Shown here: positions 24,803 through 34,403 of the stretch, in pieces | Numbering within the stretch: position 1 is the first letter of the stretch | Layout of the letters: each line of letters opens with the position of its first letter | From: an uncultured Alphaproteobacteria bacterium | GTDB taxonomy: Bacteria; Pseudomonadota; Alphaproteobacteria; RF32; CAG-239 | Direction of reading: 5' to 3' | Length of the DNA stretch: 64,000 nt | NCBI GenBank assembly: GCA_934254585.1 | Contig: CAKQLF010000006.1 | Location: forward strand, 1-64,000 | Position numbers and translations under genes: made by a program | Notes under the pieces: generated by a model | Seen by the model: the letters and a program-made list of their open reading frames with translations, nothing else | Told to the model about the DNA's origin: nothing | Database searches by the model: none

Positions 24803-25717
24803 ATGGCAGGATTAAAAGAATTACGGACACGCATTGAAGCCATTAAATCAACGCAGAAAATTACTTCCGCAATGAAAATGGTGGCGGCTTCGCGTTTGCG
24901 CCGAGTTCAAATTCTGGTCGATAAAAATCAAGACTATGCCGAAAATTTAAGGCGTTCGGCTTTGCGTGTTTTAACAGAGATTGAAACGGAAGAGCGTGAG
25001 AAAAATGTTCGCTATGCTCGTCCGGCTCTGTTAAGCGGTGACGGAGAAAAACAAAAATACGAACTGTATGTTTTTTCTTCCGACCGAGGCTTGTGCGGTG
25101 CTTATAACAATAATGTGGCCAAAAAAGCTGTTGAGCGTGTAAAACAATTGCGGCAGCAAAAGAAAGACATAAAAGTTGTTTGCATCGGTAAAAAAGCTTT
25201 TGATATCTTAAAACGCAATTTTGTTGATTTGGATATGGTTTTATCGAATAATTTGAGCAAGGACGCTTCTTATCCCGAAGCGGCAACGCGTTTGGCTAAG
25301 CATTTGATAAGTCGTTTCAAAAATCACGATTTTGACGTATGCGAGTTAATTCACGCTCAATTTGAATCGGCAATCAGCCGCACTTTTGAGGTTGAACAGG
25401 TTTGTCCGCTGGAACTGAAGCACAATGGTGAAAACATTGAAAACATAAATCGTTCAGGCGATGCATTTTATGAATATTTACCGGATAAACCGACTATTTT
25501 GGAACAAATAGTTCCGATTATTTTTGAAGACACAGTTTTTCAGGCGTTGGTTAATTCGGCCGCCTCCGAACACGGTGCCAGAATGAGCTCAATGGACAAT
25601 GCTACTCGCAACGCCAAGAAAATGATTAGCGATTTGACTTTGAAATATAACAGTTTGCGCCAATCAGCAATCACTACTGAGTTAATTGAAATTATTGCCG
25701 GCGCAGAGGCTGTATAA
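24803..25717 (+). CDS. atpG: ATP synthase F1 subunit gamma
   Basis: The central rotor shaft. The 304 residues begin with the N-terminal coiled coil (LRTRIEAIKSTQKITSAMKM), include SDRGLCGAYNNNVAKK at about 94-109, and end in the conserved C-terminal helix (SEHGARMSSMDNATRNAKKM). The C-terminus ITTELIEIIAGAEAV is the family signature. The start abuts the atpA stop. Two short insertions, around 60-75 and 215-225, make it longer than the E. coli protein. Confidence 0.97.
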   Translation: MAGLKELRTRIEAIKSTQKITSAMKMVAASRLRRVQILVDKNQDYAENLRRSALRVLTEIETEEREKNVRYARPALLSGDGEKQKYELYVFSSDRGLCGAYNNNVAKKAVERVKQLRQQKKDIKVVCIGKKAFDILKRNFVDLDMVLSNNLSKDASYPEAATRLAKHLISRFKNHDFDVCELIHAQFESAISRTFEVEQVCPLELKHNGENIENINRSGDAFYEYLPDKPTILEQIVPIIFEDTVFQALVNSAASEHGARMSSMDNATRNAKKMISDLTLKYNSLRQSAITTELIEIIAGAEAV

Positions 25718-25731
25718 ACAAGGAGATATGA

Positions 25732-27189
25732 ATGACTAAAGAAGAAAAATTCACAGACAATAAAGCGGCATCAAAATCCGGTCGCATCTATCAAGTGTTG
25801 GGTGCGGTTGTCGATGTAAAATTTGAAAATGAAGCAGATTTACCGGATATTTATACCGCTTTGGAATGTGACAACCACGGCAAACGTTTGGTGTTGGAAG
25901 TTGAGCAGCACTTGGGCGAATGTGTGGTTAGATGTATTGCTTTGGACACAACCGACGGCTTAGTTCGCGGTTTGGAAGTTGTAAACACCGGTGAACCGAT
26001 TAAAGTTCCGGTAGGTCCGGAATTGTTGGGACGCATTATTAACGTTATCGGCGAACCGGTTGACGAACGCGGTCCGGTGAAAAGCAAGATTTATAAACCT
26101 ATTCACCGTGAAGCACCGTCATTTACGGATCAATCAACTAAAGAAGAAATTTTGGTTACCGGTATTAAAGTTATCGATTTGTTGGAACCATACAGCAAAG
26201 GTGGTAAAATCGGTTTGTTCGGCGGTGCCGGTGTGGGTAAAACCGTGTTGATTATGGAGTTGATTAACAACATTGCCAAAGGACACGGCGGATATTCAGT
26301 ATTTACCGGTGTGGGAGAACGTACCCGCGAAGGTAATGACTTGTATAACGAAATGACCGAATCCGGAGTTATTGACCTTAAAGGTGATAAATCTAAAACC
26401 GTGTTGGTTTACGGCCAGATGAATGAACCTCCTGGAGCGCGTGCTCGCGTGGCTTTAACAGGCTTGACACAGGCTGAATATTTCCGTGATCAGGAACATC
26501 AAGATGTGTTGCTGTTTATTGATAATATTTTCCGTTTCACTCAAGCCGGCTCCGAAGTTTCCGCTTTGTTGGGACGTATTCCGTCTGCCGTGGGCTATCA
26601 ACCGACATTGGGTACGGATATGGGCGCGATGCAAGAGCGTATTACCTCAACCAAAGACGGCTCTATTACTTCAGTGCAAGCGGTATATGTTCCGGCAGAT
26701 GACTTGACCGACCCTGCTCCGGCCACCACTTTTGCACACTTAGATGCAACCACCGTGTTGTCGCGTAAAATTTCCGAACAAGCAATCTTTCCGGCCGTTG
26801 ACCCGCTGGATTCTACAAGCCGCGCCTTGAGTCCGGATATTGTTGGCGAAGAGCACTACAATGTAGCTCGTCGCGTGCAGGAAATTTTGCAAAAATATAA
26901 CTCTCTGCAAGACATTATTGCCATTTTAGGTATGGATGAATTGTCAGAAGAAGATAGAATCGTAGTTTCTCGCGCTCGTAAGATTCAACGTTTCTTGTCG
27001 CAACCGTTCCACGTTGCCGAAGTGTTTACCGGTTTGAAGGGTGTGTTTGTTGAAATGGAAGACACAATCAAAGGTTTCAAAGGTATTTTGGACGGTGATT
27101 ATGATGATTTGCCTGAAGCAGCGTTTTATATGGTTGGTACCATTGAAGATGCCGTAGCTAAGGCGGAAAAAATGAAAGAGTCTAACTAA
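25732..27189 (+). CDS. atpD: ATP synthase F1 subunit beta
   Basis: The catalytic subunit that binds and makes ATP. In its 485 residues it has Walker A GGAGVGKT at about 164-171, the catalytic Glu in GVGERTREGNDLY, Walker B VLLFIDNIFRFTQAG, and the signature PAVDPLDSTSRALSPD. The N-terminal extension (about 20 residues ahead of the barrel) is a little longer than usual. It starts 14 bp after atpG with AGGAG, the strongest ribosome site in the operon, and ends in a one-base overlap with atpC. Confidence 0.98.
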   Translation: MTKEEKFTDNKAASKSGRIYQVLGAVVDVKFENEADLPDIYTALECDNHGKRLVLEVEQHLGECVVRCIALDTTDGLVRGLEVVNTGEPIKVPVGPELLGRIINVIGEPVDERGPVKSKIYKPIHREAPSFTDQSTKEEILVTGIKVIDLLEPYSKGGKIGLFGGAGVGKTVLIMELINNIAKGHGGYSVFTGVGERTREGNDLYNEMTESGVIDLKGDKSKTVLVYGQMNEPPGARARVALTGLTQAEYFRDQEHQDVLLFIDNIFRFTQAGSEVSALLGRIPSAVGYQPTLGTDMGAMQERITSTKDGSITSVQAVYVPADDLTDPAPATTFAHLDATTVLSRKISEQAIFPAVDPLDSTSRALSPDIVGEEHYNVARRVQEILQKYNSLQDIIAILGMDELSEEDRIVVSRARKIQRFLSQPFHVAEVFTGLKGVFVEMEDTIKGFKGILDGDYDDLPEAAFYMVGTIEDAVAKAEKMKESN

Positions 27190-27554
27190 TGGCTGAAGAT
27201 ATTAGCTTAAAAATATTTACGCCGGAAAAAACCGCGCTCAATAAAAAGGTGCATAGAGTGGTATTACCTTATGGAAAGACTAATCTGACACTGATTGATG
27301 AACGTGCTCCGACATCGCTGTTGTTAAATAAAGGTGTTTTGCAAATCTTAGACAATGACAACCACGTTGTTTCAACTTATTTTATTGACGGTGGTGTGGT
27401 TGATGTGGCTGATAACATTTGCAAAATATCAACCTTGCATTTGCTTGCCGAAACGGCAATCACAGCAGAGAAAGCAGCGGTAATAAAAGAAAATGAGCCG
27501 CAAAATGCTGAATATTATCAAATGATTATAGACTATTTCAAAACCAAAGAATAA
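27189..27554 (+). CDS. atpC: ATP synthase F1 subunit epsilon
   Basis: The 121-residue rotor subunit that couples gamma to the c-ring and can inhibit hydrolysis. It shows the N-terminal beta-sandwich (LKIFTPEKTAL, RVVLPYGKTNLTLIDERAP, FIDGGVVDVADN) and a short C-terminal helical part. The sequence is more divergent than the other subunits, and the C-terminal helices are reduced. The ATG overlaps the atpD stop (TAATG). Position at the end of the operon supports the call. Confidence 0.9.
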   Translation: MAEDISLKIFTPEKTALNKKVHRVVLPYGKTNLTLIDERAPTSLLLNKGVLQILDNDNHVVSTYFIDGGVVDVADNICKISTLHLLAETAITAEKAAVIKENEPQNAEYYQMIIDYFKTKE

Positions 27555-27571
27555 ACAAATTCTTTTGACTG

Positions 27572-27612
27572 AAACACCTTTTAATGAACAATTCTTAAAA
27601 GGTGTTTTTTTG
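27572..27612 (+). terminator. Terminator of the atp operon
   Basis: AAACACCTTTTAA pairs with TTAAAAGGTGTTT over 13 bp around a 10-nt loop and is followed by a run of T. Confidence 0.88.
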
Positions 27613-27720
27613 TTACAAATAAATGAATAAAACCACCGATTACCCGATATTGATTGTAATTGAAAATTAATTATGTTAGTATAAAAATATAATTTTATCT
27701 GATAAAGGAGAGATCTTAAA

Positions 27721-29295
27721 ATGTTTTATAATCAAAATGAAATTTATACATCTCCTATTACTTCAAAATCAAATGAAGATTTAGATTATGAATTTGAAGG
27801 TTTTACAGAAAAAGATTATTTTCCGGACAACGAAAAACAAAATATAAAAAATGTCGAAAATGATGATGTTTTTTATGATTGCTACATTATTTCAGCCGAC
27901 GAGATAAATGACAAAATAAAACAAAAAACACTCGATGGTTCTGATTTAAATATTTATAATGCTGAAATACATAATGTGAATAATATTCGAGCAAATGCTG
28001 ATAAAGCTATTGCTCTTTACAGTCAGAATAAAATTAAAGAAGCAGAAGCTATTATACCTGATTTTCAGAACTCTTTTGGCAACTATATAAAAAAACAAAA
28101 TAACAATGTTATAGTAACAAACAATATATATCCGTCTATTTGCCAAGCAGCCCATAACTCTATTTATAACAACTCCCAACGACAAATAGAAAATACGGCC
28201 GATACCGTAGTAAGTCTATTGGCACAGGGAAAAAGCAAAGAGGCTGATAAAATACTCCCCGGTATTTCATATAAATATGATAGTTCTTCCATACAGCAAA
28301 TTAACAATATTCCGGTTTTAAACAAAAGCGATTATAATAATCTATGTGATTGTATTGAAACAAAATTTAAGGCAACAAATGCGCTAAATAATATTGATAA
28401 GATTGAAGAAAATATACATAATAATGTTTCAGCCCTTAAATTCTATCCGACAAACAATAGTGGATTTGATGAAATTTCTGATTTAGGATTCTACGGCACA
28501 TACTATGTCCCCGGATTACTAATAGAAAAAATTTCCAGAGAAAGTAAAAAATCCGTGCCCAATGTGATTAAATCAATAGAAAAAGAATCCGCAAAAGAAC
28601 AACCATATCAACAAAATGATAAAGAGCTTAACGAATTTAAAGAAAGCTTACGTTCATTAACAGAACCAAATTATTATCAGTTTAATAATCTGTCTGATGA
28701 TGATATAGCGGCTCTTAATGCATCTGTAGATTATGCTCACTCCTTATCAAATAAGGAACTTGACGAACACATAAAGAGAATGTGTAGCACTATGAATTTA
28801 GTCAAAAAATCTTATTCTAATCTTAGTTTTGAACCAAAAAATATAAATAAAGATGATACAATTGATTTTTTTAAAAGCTTCACACCGGTAAAATCAAATA
28901 GCCCAACGGCAACAAGTAATGACACTAAAGAAATGTTGAAAGAACAAGCTATAACAGCTAAAATAGAAAGGCAAAAAAAAGTTTCTCAAAATTCACATAA
29001 AAACTCCAGCCCGCTTAAACAGCATTTAAAAGAACAAGCTAATGACAAACATAAATATGTTTTTATAGAAGTAGATGGTCGGCAAATTATGATAAGAAAA
29101 GATTTATATGATCAAAAACAAGCCGCTTTTAACACGAAGCTACCTATACAAAACAAAAAGCTATACGATAGAGGAGTTACAGCAGAGCGAAATGATGCCA
29201 CTGCCGTTGCCAAAAATAAAATGTTTTTGCCGGAGCAAAGAAATACTCAAAAAAATATAATCTTACAAAAACTTATTCAAAAATGTCGAAATTAA
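27721..29295 (+). CDS. Asn-rich repeat protein, unknown
   Basis: A 524-residue, cytoplasmic-looking, Asn/Lys/Ile-rich protein from DNA that is clearly more AT-rich than its neighbours. Residues about 57-230 contain three diverged copies of a helical unit of about 65-70 residues, the first two most alike: ADKAIALYSQNKIKEAEAIIP (about 93-113) and ADTVVSLLAQGKSKEADKILP (about 160-180). The two-helix pattern is TPR-like. The C-terminal third is basic and probably disordered. No catalytic motif or signal peptide is visible. The start has AAAGGAGAG. It may be linked in theme to the equally odd gene at 29801, also Lys/Asn/Gln-rich at its C-terminus. Function unknown. Confidence 0.75.
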   Translation: MFYNQNEIYTSPITSKSNEDLDYEFEGFTEKDYFPDNEKQNIKNVENDDVFYDCYIISADEINDKIKQKTLDGSDLNIYNAEIHNVNNIRANADKAIALYSQNKIKEAEAIIPDFQNSFGNYIKKQNNNVIVTNNIYPSICQAAHNSIYNNSQRQIENTADTVVSLLAQGKSKEADKILPGISYKYDSSSIQQINNIPVLNKSDYNNLCDCIETKFKATNALNNIDKIEENIHNNVSALKFYPTNNSGFDEISDLGFYGTYYVPGLLIEKISRESKKSVPNVIKSIEKESAKEQPYQQNDKELNEFKESLRSLTEPNYYQFNNLSDDDIAALNASVDYAHSLSNKELDEHIKRMCSTMNLVKKSYSNLSFEPKNINKDDTIDFFKSFTPVKSNSPTATSNDTKEMLKEQAITAKIERQKKVSQNSHKNSSPLKQHLKEQANDKHKYVFIEVDGRQIMIRKDLYDQKQAAFNTKLPIQNKKLYDRGVTAERNDATAVAKNKMFLPEQRNTQKNIILQKLIQKCRN

Positions 29296-29447
29296 TTTAT
29301 TTGCATATTTTATAACACTATGATTCTTATAGAAAAAAATAAAAAGATGTGAATAAAAATAAAATACAATATATAGTTCTTTTACTTTTTGTTAATACTA
29401 TATGTAGTATACAAGAAAATATAAACAAGAATATGGGAGATAAAATT

Positions 29448-29657
29448 ATGACAGTTATTAATATTGAAGATATTACTTTGTCAGACGCGGAGAGACAACC
29501 TTGCGAAATTTGGACCAGAGTTATGGGCTATCATCGTCCAGTTTCTGAATTTAACCGCGGTAAGAAATCAGAATATTATTCACGCAAATGTTTTTGCGAA
29601 GAAAAGGCTGTTTCTCACTTAGTTACAGATGAAGTTTGCGCCTGCGCTGCTGAATAA
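29448..29657 (+). CDS. Standalone anaerobic RNR (NrdD) tail-like protein
   Basis: A 69-residue protein. I start at the ATG at 29448-29450, which has GGGAG at good spacing. The core CEIWTRVMGYHRPVSEFN followed by GKKSEYYSRKCF matches the C-terminal segment seen in the class III anaerobic ribonucleotide reductase family of many Proteobacteria. The catalytic domain and glycyl-radical site are absent. It keeps five Cys (one in PCEIW, two in KCFCEE and two in VCACAAE) that could bind a metal. It is therefore either a relic of nrdD or one of the free-standing small members of that family. A terminator follows directly, and no nrdD or nrdG is nearby. Confidence 0.72.
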   Translation: MTVINIEDITLSDAERQPCEIWTRVMGYHRPVSEFNRGKKSEYYSRKCFCEEKAVSHLVTDEVCACAAE

Positions 29658-29680
29658 AAGCAATAAAACAACAAATTTAT

Positions 29681-29709
29681 GGTCTTAAACACTTTTTAAG
29701 ACCTTTTTT
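29681..29709 (+). terminator. Terminator after the NrdD-tail-like gene
   Basis: GGTCTTAAA pairs with TTTAAGACC around a short loop, followed by TTTTTT. Confidence 0.85.
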
Positions 29710-29740
29710 GTTACAATTTTTTAAATTTGACAAAAAAATA

Positions 29741-29769
29741 TAGACAAAGAAACTTTTATTTGCTAAAAT
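29741..29769 (+). promoter_or_regulatory. Promoter of the HNH-like gene
   Basis: TAGACA at 29741-29746 and TAAAAT at 29764-29769 are 17 bp apart, with a TGC extended -10. A second -35-like TTGACA lies about 14 bp further upstream. The gene starts 31 bp downstream. Confidence 0.5.
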
Positions 29770-29800
29770 CAAAGAAAAAATATGTATACTGAGGTGTAAG

Positions 29801-31744
29801 ATGCCATTAAATACAAGAGATGTTACTGTTGATTATTTGCCGCAAGAAGGTATTGTCAACCTTGAGCAAAGATACAAAGAAAAAGATGTTGACACTGCAA
29901 TGAAAGCGCAAAAAAATTTAGCATTGGAAAATGTTTCTATTTATGCTCCGGGACTTGACACAGATTATTTGCGACAGTCTAACCGCGAAATAACCTATTC
30001 TTTTGCTTTGGCTAACATTTACCGCAGTATCAACACTATTTACGACAAAATACAAATTAGAACTTCTGATGATGATGCGACTAAAAAATATAAGCAGATG
30101 GAAAAAGATTTGTTTGAAATGTTAGCTAAAAAAATTGAGAACATTTATCCTGAAGTTTTAAAAATTGAATATCCGGATTCCGGGCTGAAATTTGAAAACG
30201 GACGTGTTTCAGCAAATATGAAAGGTAATCCGGAAGCTGAATTAACCGATGCGGCCTTAAAAGAAAAAATCGGAACCTATCTTAATAATCTTACTCAAAT
30301 TACCGAAGCCATAAAAAAAGATTCCCCGACTTTTCAAGCTTCATCAATGCAAATTTTAGAAGAATATACGGTTAAAGTTAATGACAAGCTGGAGGGAAAG
30401 AAAGTTATTGCAGAAGAAAAGACCGATGAAGAAATTATCGGAGTGGTGAAAAAGAATATCGCACTGCTCATTCGTGATGACAGCAACAGTCAGGAAAGTT
30501 ATAAAATTGACAGAGAACGGGCTGTTAACAGCTTGGCCCTAAAACTTGCTCCGTTAGGTATGGATTTAGAGGTTGTTCCCATAGAAGAAAAATCTCCGCA
30601 GGAAGAAACTTTAAGCCAAGCCAAAACTTGTATTTTGCGTGCTGCTTGGGATGGTTTTATTGAACGACCAAAACAATACAGCTGTTCTAAAACATTGCAA
30701 AATATTCTGTTGCATCCGCGACCGGGAGATAACAAACCGGAACAATATAATCTGCAGAAAAACGAAATTTGGAAACTTTGTGAAAAACTTCCGGAATTTG
30801 TTGAAGTCAGAAGTGATTTACAAAAAGCTTTGGCTAATCGTCAATTTCCACCTGAAAAAGTGGCAGAATTAACTTATGCCGATATGGCTTATTTAATTTG
30901 CGAACAGCGTCAGTCTGCTTCCAGCGATGTGGAAAGACGTCAAAAACGCGGTCAAAATGAGGTTGACGGCGTAAGAATGATATCCAGCGGACGTGCCAAA
31001 TTTTTTGTAAACTATGTTAATAAACACGCTAATGATTTGAAAAAATTATTGACGGCCAAAGGAATGTCCCAAAAAGAAATTAAAACCACTTTGAACACTA
31101 TGCGCGCCGGAAAAAGCGTTGATATTTTTGATGGTCATCATAATTTTGCCATTAATGATCCGGATAGATTTTGCAAAATAACCGGTGAAAAATGGTGGGA
31201 GATGAATAATCACGTTGTTTTAATGGATAAAAAAGCCCACAATTTGCTGCACTCTCTTGAAAACAATGTCACTTCCCGCGGTATTTTACTAAATGAAGAA
31301 GACAGTAAAACGTCGCACCGCACGATTTTTACGGATAAAAACAGCGGAAAAAAATTCTATCTGGCAATCAGAGTTAAAGAAGGTATTGACGGACTAATCG
31401 GGCTGCACAGAGAAACTATTTATGATAAAAAATATTTAACTGATCATAGTTTTGAAAATGGTCAAAAAACAGGTTCTCAACCGCTAAAAGCAAAAAACAA
31501 AGCCGAAAAGTCCGAACAACGCAAAGCTGAAAAAGAAACTTTTGCCCCAACAAACAATCAGCAAGCTTTGCAACACGCTAAAGAGCGCAAAACCAAGCTT
31601 AATGAGCAAAAAGCGACTTATACGCATCAAAACAAAGTTGAAAATAACCCACAACAAAATCCCAAAAAAGAACGTTTTGTCACTCGCAAAGATTATTTAG
31701 GTCAAAGAAACAAAGGTGGAGCGCAAAAATTTAACAATCGCTAA
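29801..31744 (+). CDS. Large protein with an HNH-nuclease-like motif
   Basis: A 647-residue protein without signal peptide or membrane helix. Residues 1-430 are mostly helical and match nothing I know. At residues 444-484 the spacing fits the beta-beta-alpha metal (HNH) fold: DGHHNF with His446-His447, then Asn470 in NHVVLMDKKAHNLLH with His480 and His484. A Lys/Gln/Asn-rich, probably disordered basic tail follows (about 545-647) and could bind nucleic acid. A DNA or RNA nuclease, effector or toxin are all possible; no immunity gene is obvious. GAGGTG ribosome site. It stands alone between a terminator and clpB. Confidence 0.7.
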   Translation: MPLNTRDVTVDYLPQEGIVNLEQRYKEKDVDTAMKAQKNLALENVSIYAPGLDTDYLRQSNREITYSFALANIYRSINTIYDKIQIRTSDDDATKKYKQMEKDLFEMLAKKIENIYPEVLKIEYPDSGLKFENGRVSANMKGNPEAELTDAALKEKIGTYLNNLTQITEAIKKDSPTFQASSMQILEEYTVKVNDKLEGKKVIAEEKTDEEIIGVVKKNIALLIRDDSNSQESYKIDRERAVNSLALKLAPLGMDLEVVPIEEKSPQEETLSQAKTCILRAAWDGFIERPKQYSCSKTLQNILLHPRPGDNKPEQYNLQKNEIWKLCEKLPEFVEVRSDLQKALANRQFPPEKVAELTYADMAYLICEQRQSASSDVERRQKRGQNEVDGVRMISSGRAKFFVNYVNKHANDLKKLLTAKGMSQKEIKTTLNTMRAGKSVDIFDGHHNFAINDPDRFCKITGEKWWEMNNHVVLMDKKAHNLLHSLENNVTSRGILLNEEDSKTSHRTIFTDKNSGKKFYLAIRVKEGIDGLIGLHRETIYDKKYLTDHSFENGQKTGSQPLKAKNKAEKSEQRKAEKETFAPTNNQQALQHAKERKTKLNEQKATYTHQNKVENNPQQNPKKERFVTRKDYLGQRNKGGAQKFNNR

Positions 31745-31820
31745 AAATTATTTTCCGGCTATTTGCATTTGGCTTTTTCATTTCCTATATCTTTTTATAG
31801 ATAAAGGAGTGTGAAAAAAT

Positions 31821-34382
31821 ATGAATATGGAAAAACTAACAGACAGGAGTCAGGGATTTTTACAAAGTGCCCAAAGTTTGGCTTTGCGGAACAATAACCA
31901 GTTTATAACCCCTGCCCACTTGCTAAAAGTTATGCTTGACGATAAAAACGGATTGGCGTCAAATTTGCTAAATCAAGCAGGAGCCAATCCAGATTTGTTG
32001 CGCGAAAATGTGGCGGAAGAGCTGAATAAACTTCCGCAAGTAGACGGGCAAAATGTTGAGGTTTCTTGCTCTAAAGACTTTTTGAAAATGTTGGATACGG
32101 CAGAACAAATTGCAACTAAGGCACAAGACAGTTATGTGTCGGTTGAGCGGTTGTTGCAAGCTGCTTTATTGCAAAAAAACTACGGAGTCGATGTTCATAA
32201 GCTAAACGATGCCATCAATAATATGCGTCAAGGGCGCACAGCGGACTCGGCGTCGGCGGAAGACAGTTTTGATGCCCTGAAAAAATATGCAATAGATTTT
32301 ACTCAGTTGGCCACACAAGGCAAATTAGATCCGGTAATCGGACGTGACGAAGAAATTCGCCGCACAATTCAAGTGTTGTCCCGCCGCACCAAAAACAATC
32401 CGATTTTGATAGGTGAGCCGGGGGTGGGTAAAACCGCCATTGTTGAAGGCTTGGCCCAACGTATTGTAAACGGAGATGTACCGGATAGTTTGGCGCATAA
32501 ACGTTTGATGTCATTGGATATGGGTGCCTTGATTGCCGGTGCCAAATTCCGCGGTGAATTTGAAGAACGTTTGAAAGCGGTGTTAAAAGAAGTTTCGGCT
32601 GCAGATGGACAAGTTATTTTGTTTATTGATGAAATGCACACCGTAGTCGGAGCCGGAGCTAGTGAGGGTTCTATGGACGCTTCAAATTTATTAAAACCGG
32701 CGTTGGCTCGCGGAGAATTACATTGCATTGGCGCAACAACCTTAAAGGAATATCAAAAATATATTGAAAAAGACGCCGCTTTTGCCCGTCGTTTTCAACC
32801 GGTGTATGTTGGTGAAACGCACGTTGAAGAAACAATTTCTATTTTGCGCGGCATTAAAGAAAAATATGAGTTGCACCACGGAGTGCGCATTTCCGACGCG
32901 GCTCTGGTGGCTGCTGCAACTATGTCCGACCGCTATATAACCGACAGATTTTTGCCCGATAAAGCCATCGATTTGGTTGATGAAGCGGCAAGCAAGCTGA
33001 AAATGGCGTTGGATTCCAAACCTGAAGAGCTTGATGAAATTGATCGTAAGCTTATTCAGTTTAAAATCGAGCGCGAAGCTTTGCGCAAAGAAACTGATGA
33101 TAATTCTAAAGAAAGATTGCTTAAATTGGAACAGGAAATTGCTGTTCTGGAAAAACAATCAGCAGAAAAATCAGAAGCTTGGAAAGCTAGAAAAAGCTCA
33201 ATTCTAGAGGCTAATCGTTTGCGTGAACGCTTGGATCAGGCTCGCATTGAAGCTGACAAAGCCTTGCGTTCCGGACAATATGAAAAAGCCGGTGAATTGC
33301 AATATAAAGAGATTCCCGATTTGGAACATAAGCTCAAAGAATTAAACGCAAACAACCAAAATCAACAAACCATTGAAACCGTAACTCCGGATATGATTGC
33401 CTCGGTTGTATCTAAATGGACGGGAATTCCGGTTGATAAATTGATTGGCAGCGAACGTGAAAAATTGTTGAATTTGGAGAAAAATTTGGCTCTGCGCGTT
33501 GTGGGACAAGATAAGGCTCTAACGGCAGTGGCCAATGCAGTACGCCGTTCTCGTTCAGGGCTGAAAGACCCGAATCGACCTATTGGTTCGTTTTTGTTTC
33601 TTGGCCCGACCGGCGTTGGTAAAACCGAATTGGCTAAGGCGTTAGCGGAATTTTTGTTTGATGAAGAAGCCGCTTATGTGCGCTTAGATATGTCCGAATA
33701 TATGGAAAAGCACTCGGTTGCCCGTTTAATCGGTGCTCCTCCGGGATATGTAGGCTATGATGAAGGCGGTGTTTTGACTGAAGCCGTACGCCGTAGACCA
33801 TATCAGGTGATTTTGTTTGATGAAGTGGAAAAAGCTCACCCCGATGTCTTTAATTTGTTGCTACAAGTTTTAGATGAAGGTCATCTGACCGATGGTAAAG
33901 GTCGTACGGTAGACTTTAAGAACACGTTTATTATTTTAACTTCCAACCTTGTAACCGGCGGCGAAGATGATTTAATGAACAAACTTAAAAGTTTCTTTAA
34001 GCCCGAATTTTTGAATCGTCTTGATGAAATTATTACTTTTTCACCGTTGAAAAAAGAAGATATCCGCAAGATTGTTGATATCCAAATTCAACGTCTGCAA
34101 AAACGTTTGGCCGATCGTCACATAACTTTGCAACTTGACAACAAGGCTAAAGATTGGTTGGCTGACAATGGTTATAATGAGGAATTCGGTGCGCGTCCGC
34201 TGAAAAGACTCATTGTGCAGCAAATTGAGAATCCGCTGTCTATCTTGCTGTTAGACGGTGATGTTTCAGACAATTCAATAGTTGATATTACGGCCGATAA
34301 AAACGGTGTAGTTATAAAACCTTCAAAGCGTAAAACGGAAAATTCGGTGCTTGATGAAGAAATAAAGTTGCAAAATCATTGA
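31821..34382 (+). CDS. clpB: ATP-dependent disaggregase ClpB
   Basis: An AAA+ hexamer that extracts proteins from aggregates together with DnaK. The 853-residue protein has an N-terminal Clp-N repeat domain (about 1-145) and NBD1 with Walker A GEPGVGKT at about 201-208 and Walker B VILFIDEMHT at about 269-278. The coiled-coil M domain lies at about 405-520. NBD2 has GPTGVGKTELAKAL at about 595-608 and VILFDEVEKAH at about 667-677. NBD2 is followed by the sensor-2 GARPLKR. Start ATG with AAGGAG; a second ATG two codons later (MEKLTDR) is also possible. No heat-shock sigma32 promoter could be made out with confidence. Confidence 0.97.
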   Translation: MNMEKLTDRSQGFLQSAQSLALRNNNQFITPAHLLKVMLDDKNGLASNLLNQAGANPDLLRENVAEELNKLPQVDGQNVEVSCSKDFLKMLDTAEQIATKAQDSYVSVERLLQAALLQKNYGVDVHKLNDAINNMRQGRTADSASAEDSFDALKKYAIDFTQLATQGKLDPVIGRDEEIRRTIQVLSRRTKNNPILIGEPGVGKTAIVEGLAQRIVNGDVPDSLAHKRLMSLDMGALIAGAKFRGEFEERLKAVLKEVSAADGQVILFIDEMHTVVGAGASEGSMDASNLLKPALARGELHCIGATTLKEYQKYIEKDAAFARRFQPVYVGETHVEETISILRGIKEKYELHHGVRISDAALVAAATMSDRYITDRFLPDKAIDLVDEAASKLKMALDSKPEELDEIDRKLIQFKIEREALRKETDDNSKERLLKLEQEIAVLEKQSAEKSEAWKARKSSILEANRLRERLDQARIEADKALRSGQYEKAGELQYKEIPDLEHKLKELNANNQNQQTIETVTPDMIASVVSKWTGIPVDKLIGSEREKLLNLEKNLALRVVGQDKALTAVANAVRRSRSGLKDPNRPIGSFLFLGPTGVGKTELAKALAEFLFDEEAAYVRLDMSEYMEKHSVARLIGAPPGYVGYDEGGVLTEAVRRRPYQVILFDEVEKAHPDVFNLLLQVLDEGHLTDGKGRTVDFKNTFIILTSNLVTGGEDDLMNKLKSFFKPEFLNRLDEIITFSPLKKEDIRKIVDIQIQRLQKRLADRHITLQLDNKAKDWLADNGYNEEFGARPLKRLIVQQIENPLSILLLDGDVSDNSIVDITADKNGVVIKPSKRKTENSVLDEEIKLQNH

Positions 34383-34403
34383 TTTTTCTGAAAAAATTAA
34401 ATG

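Noticed and set aside
27721..31744. A defence island
   Set aside because: An HNH-like motif alone is not enough; there are no other restriction, abortive-infection or recognisable immunity genes, although the block may be accessory.
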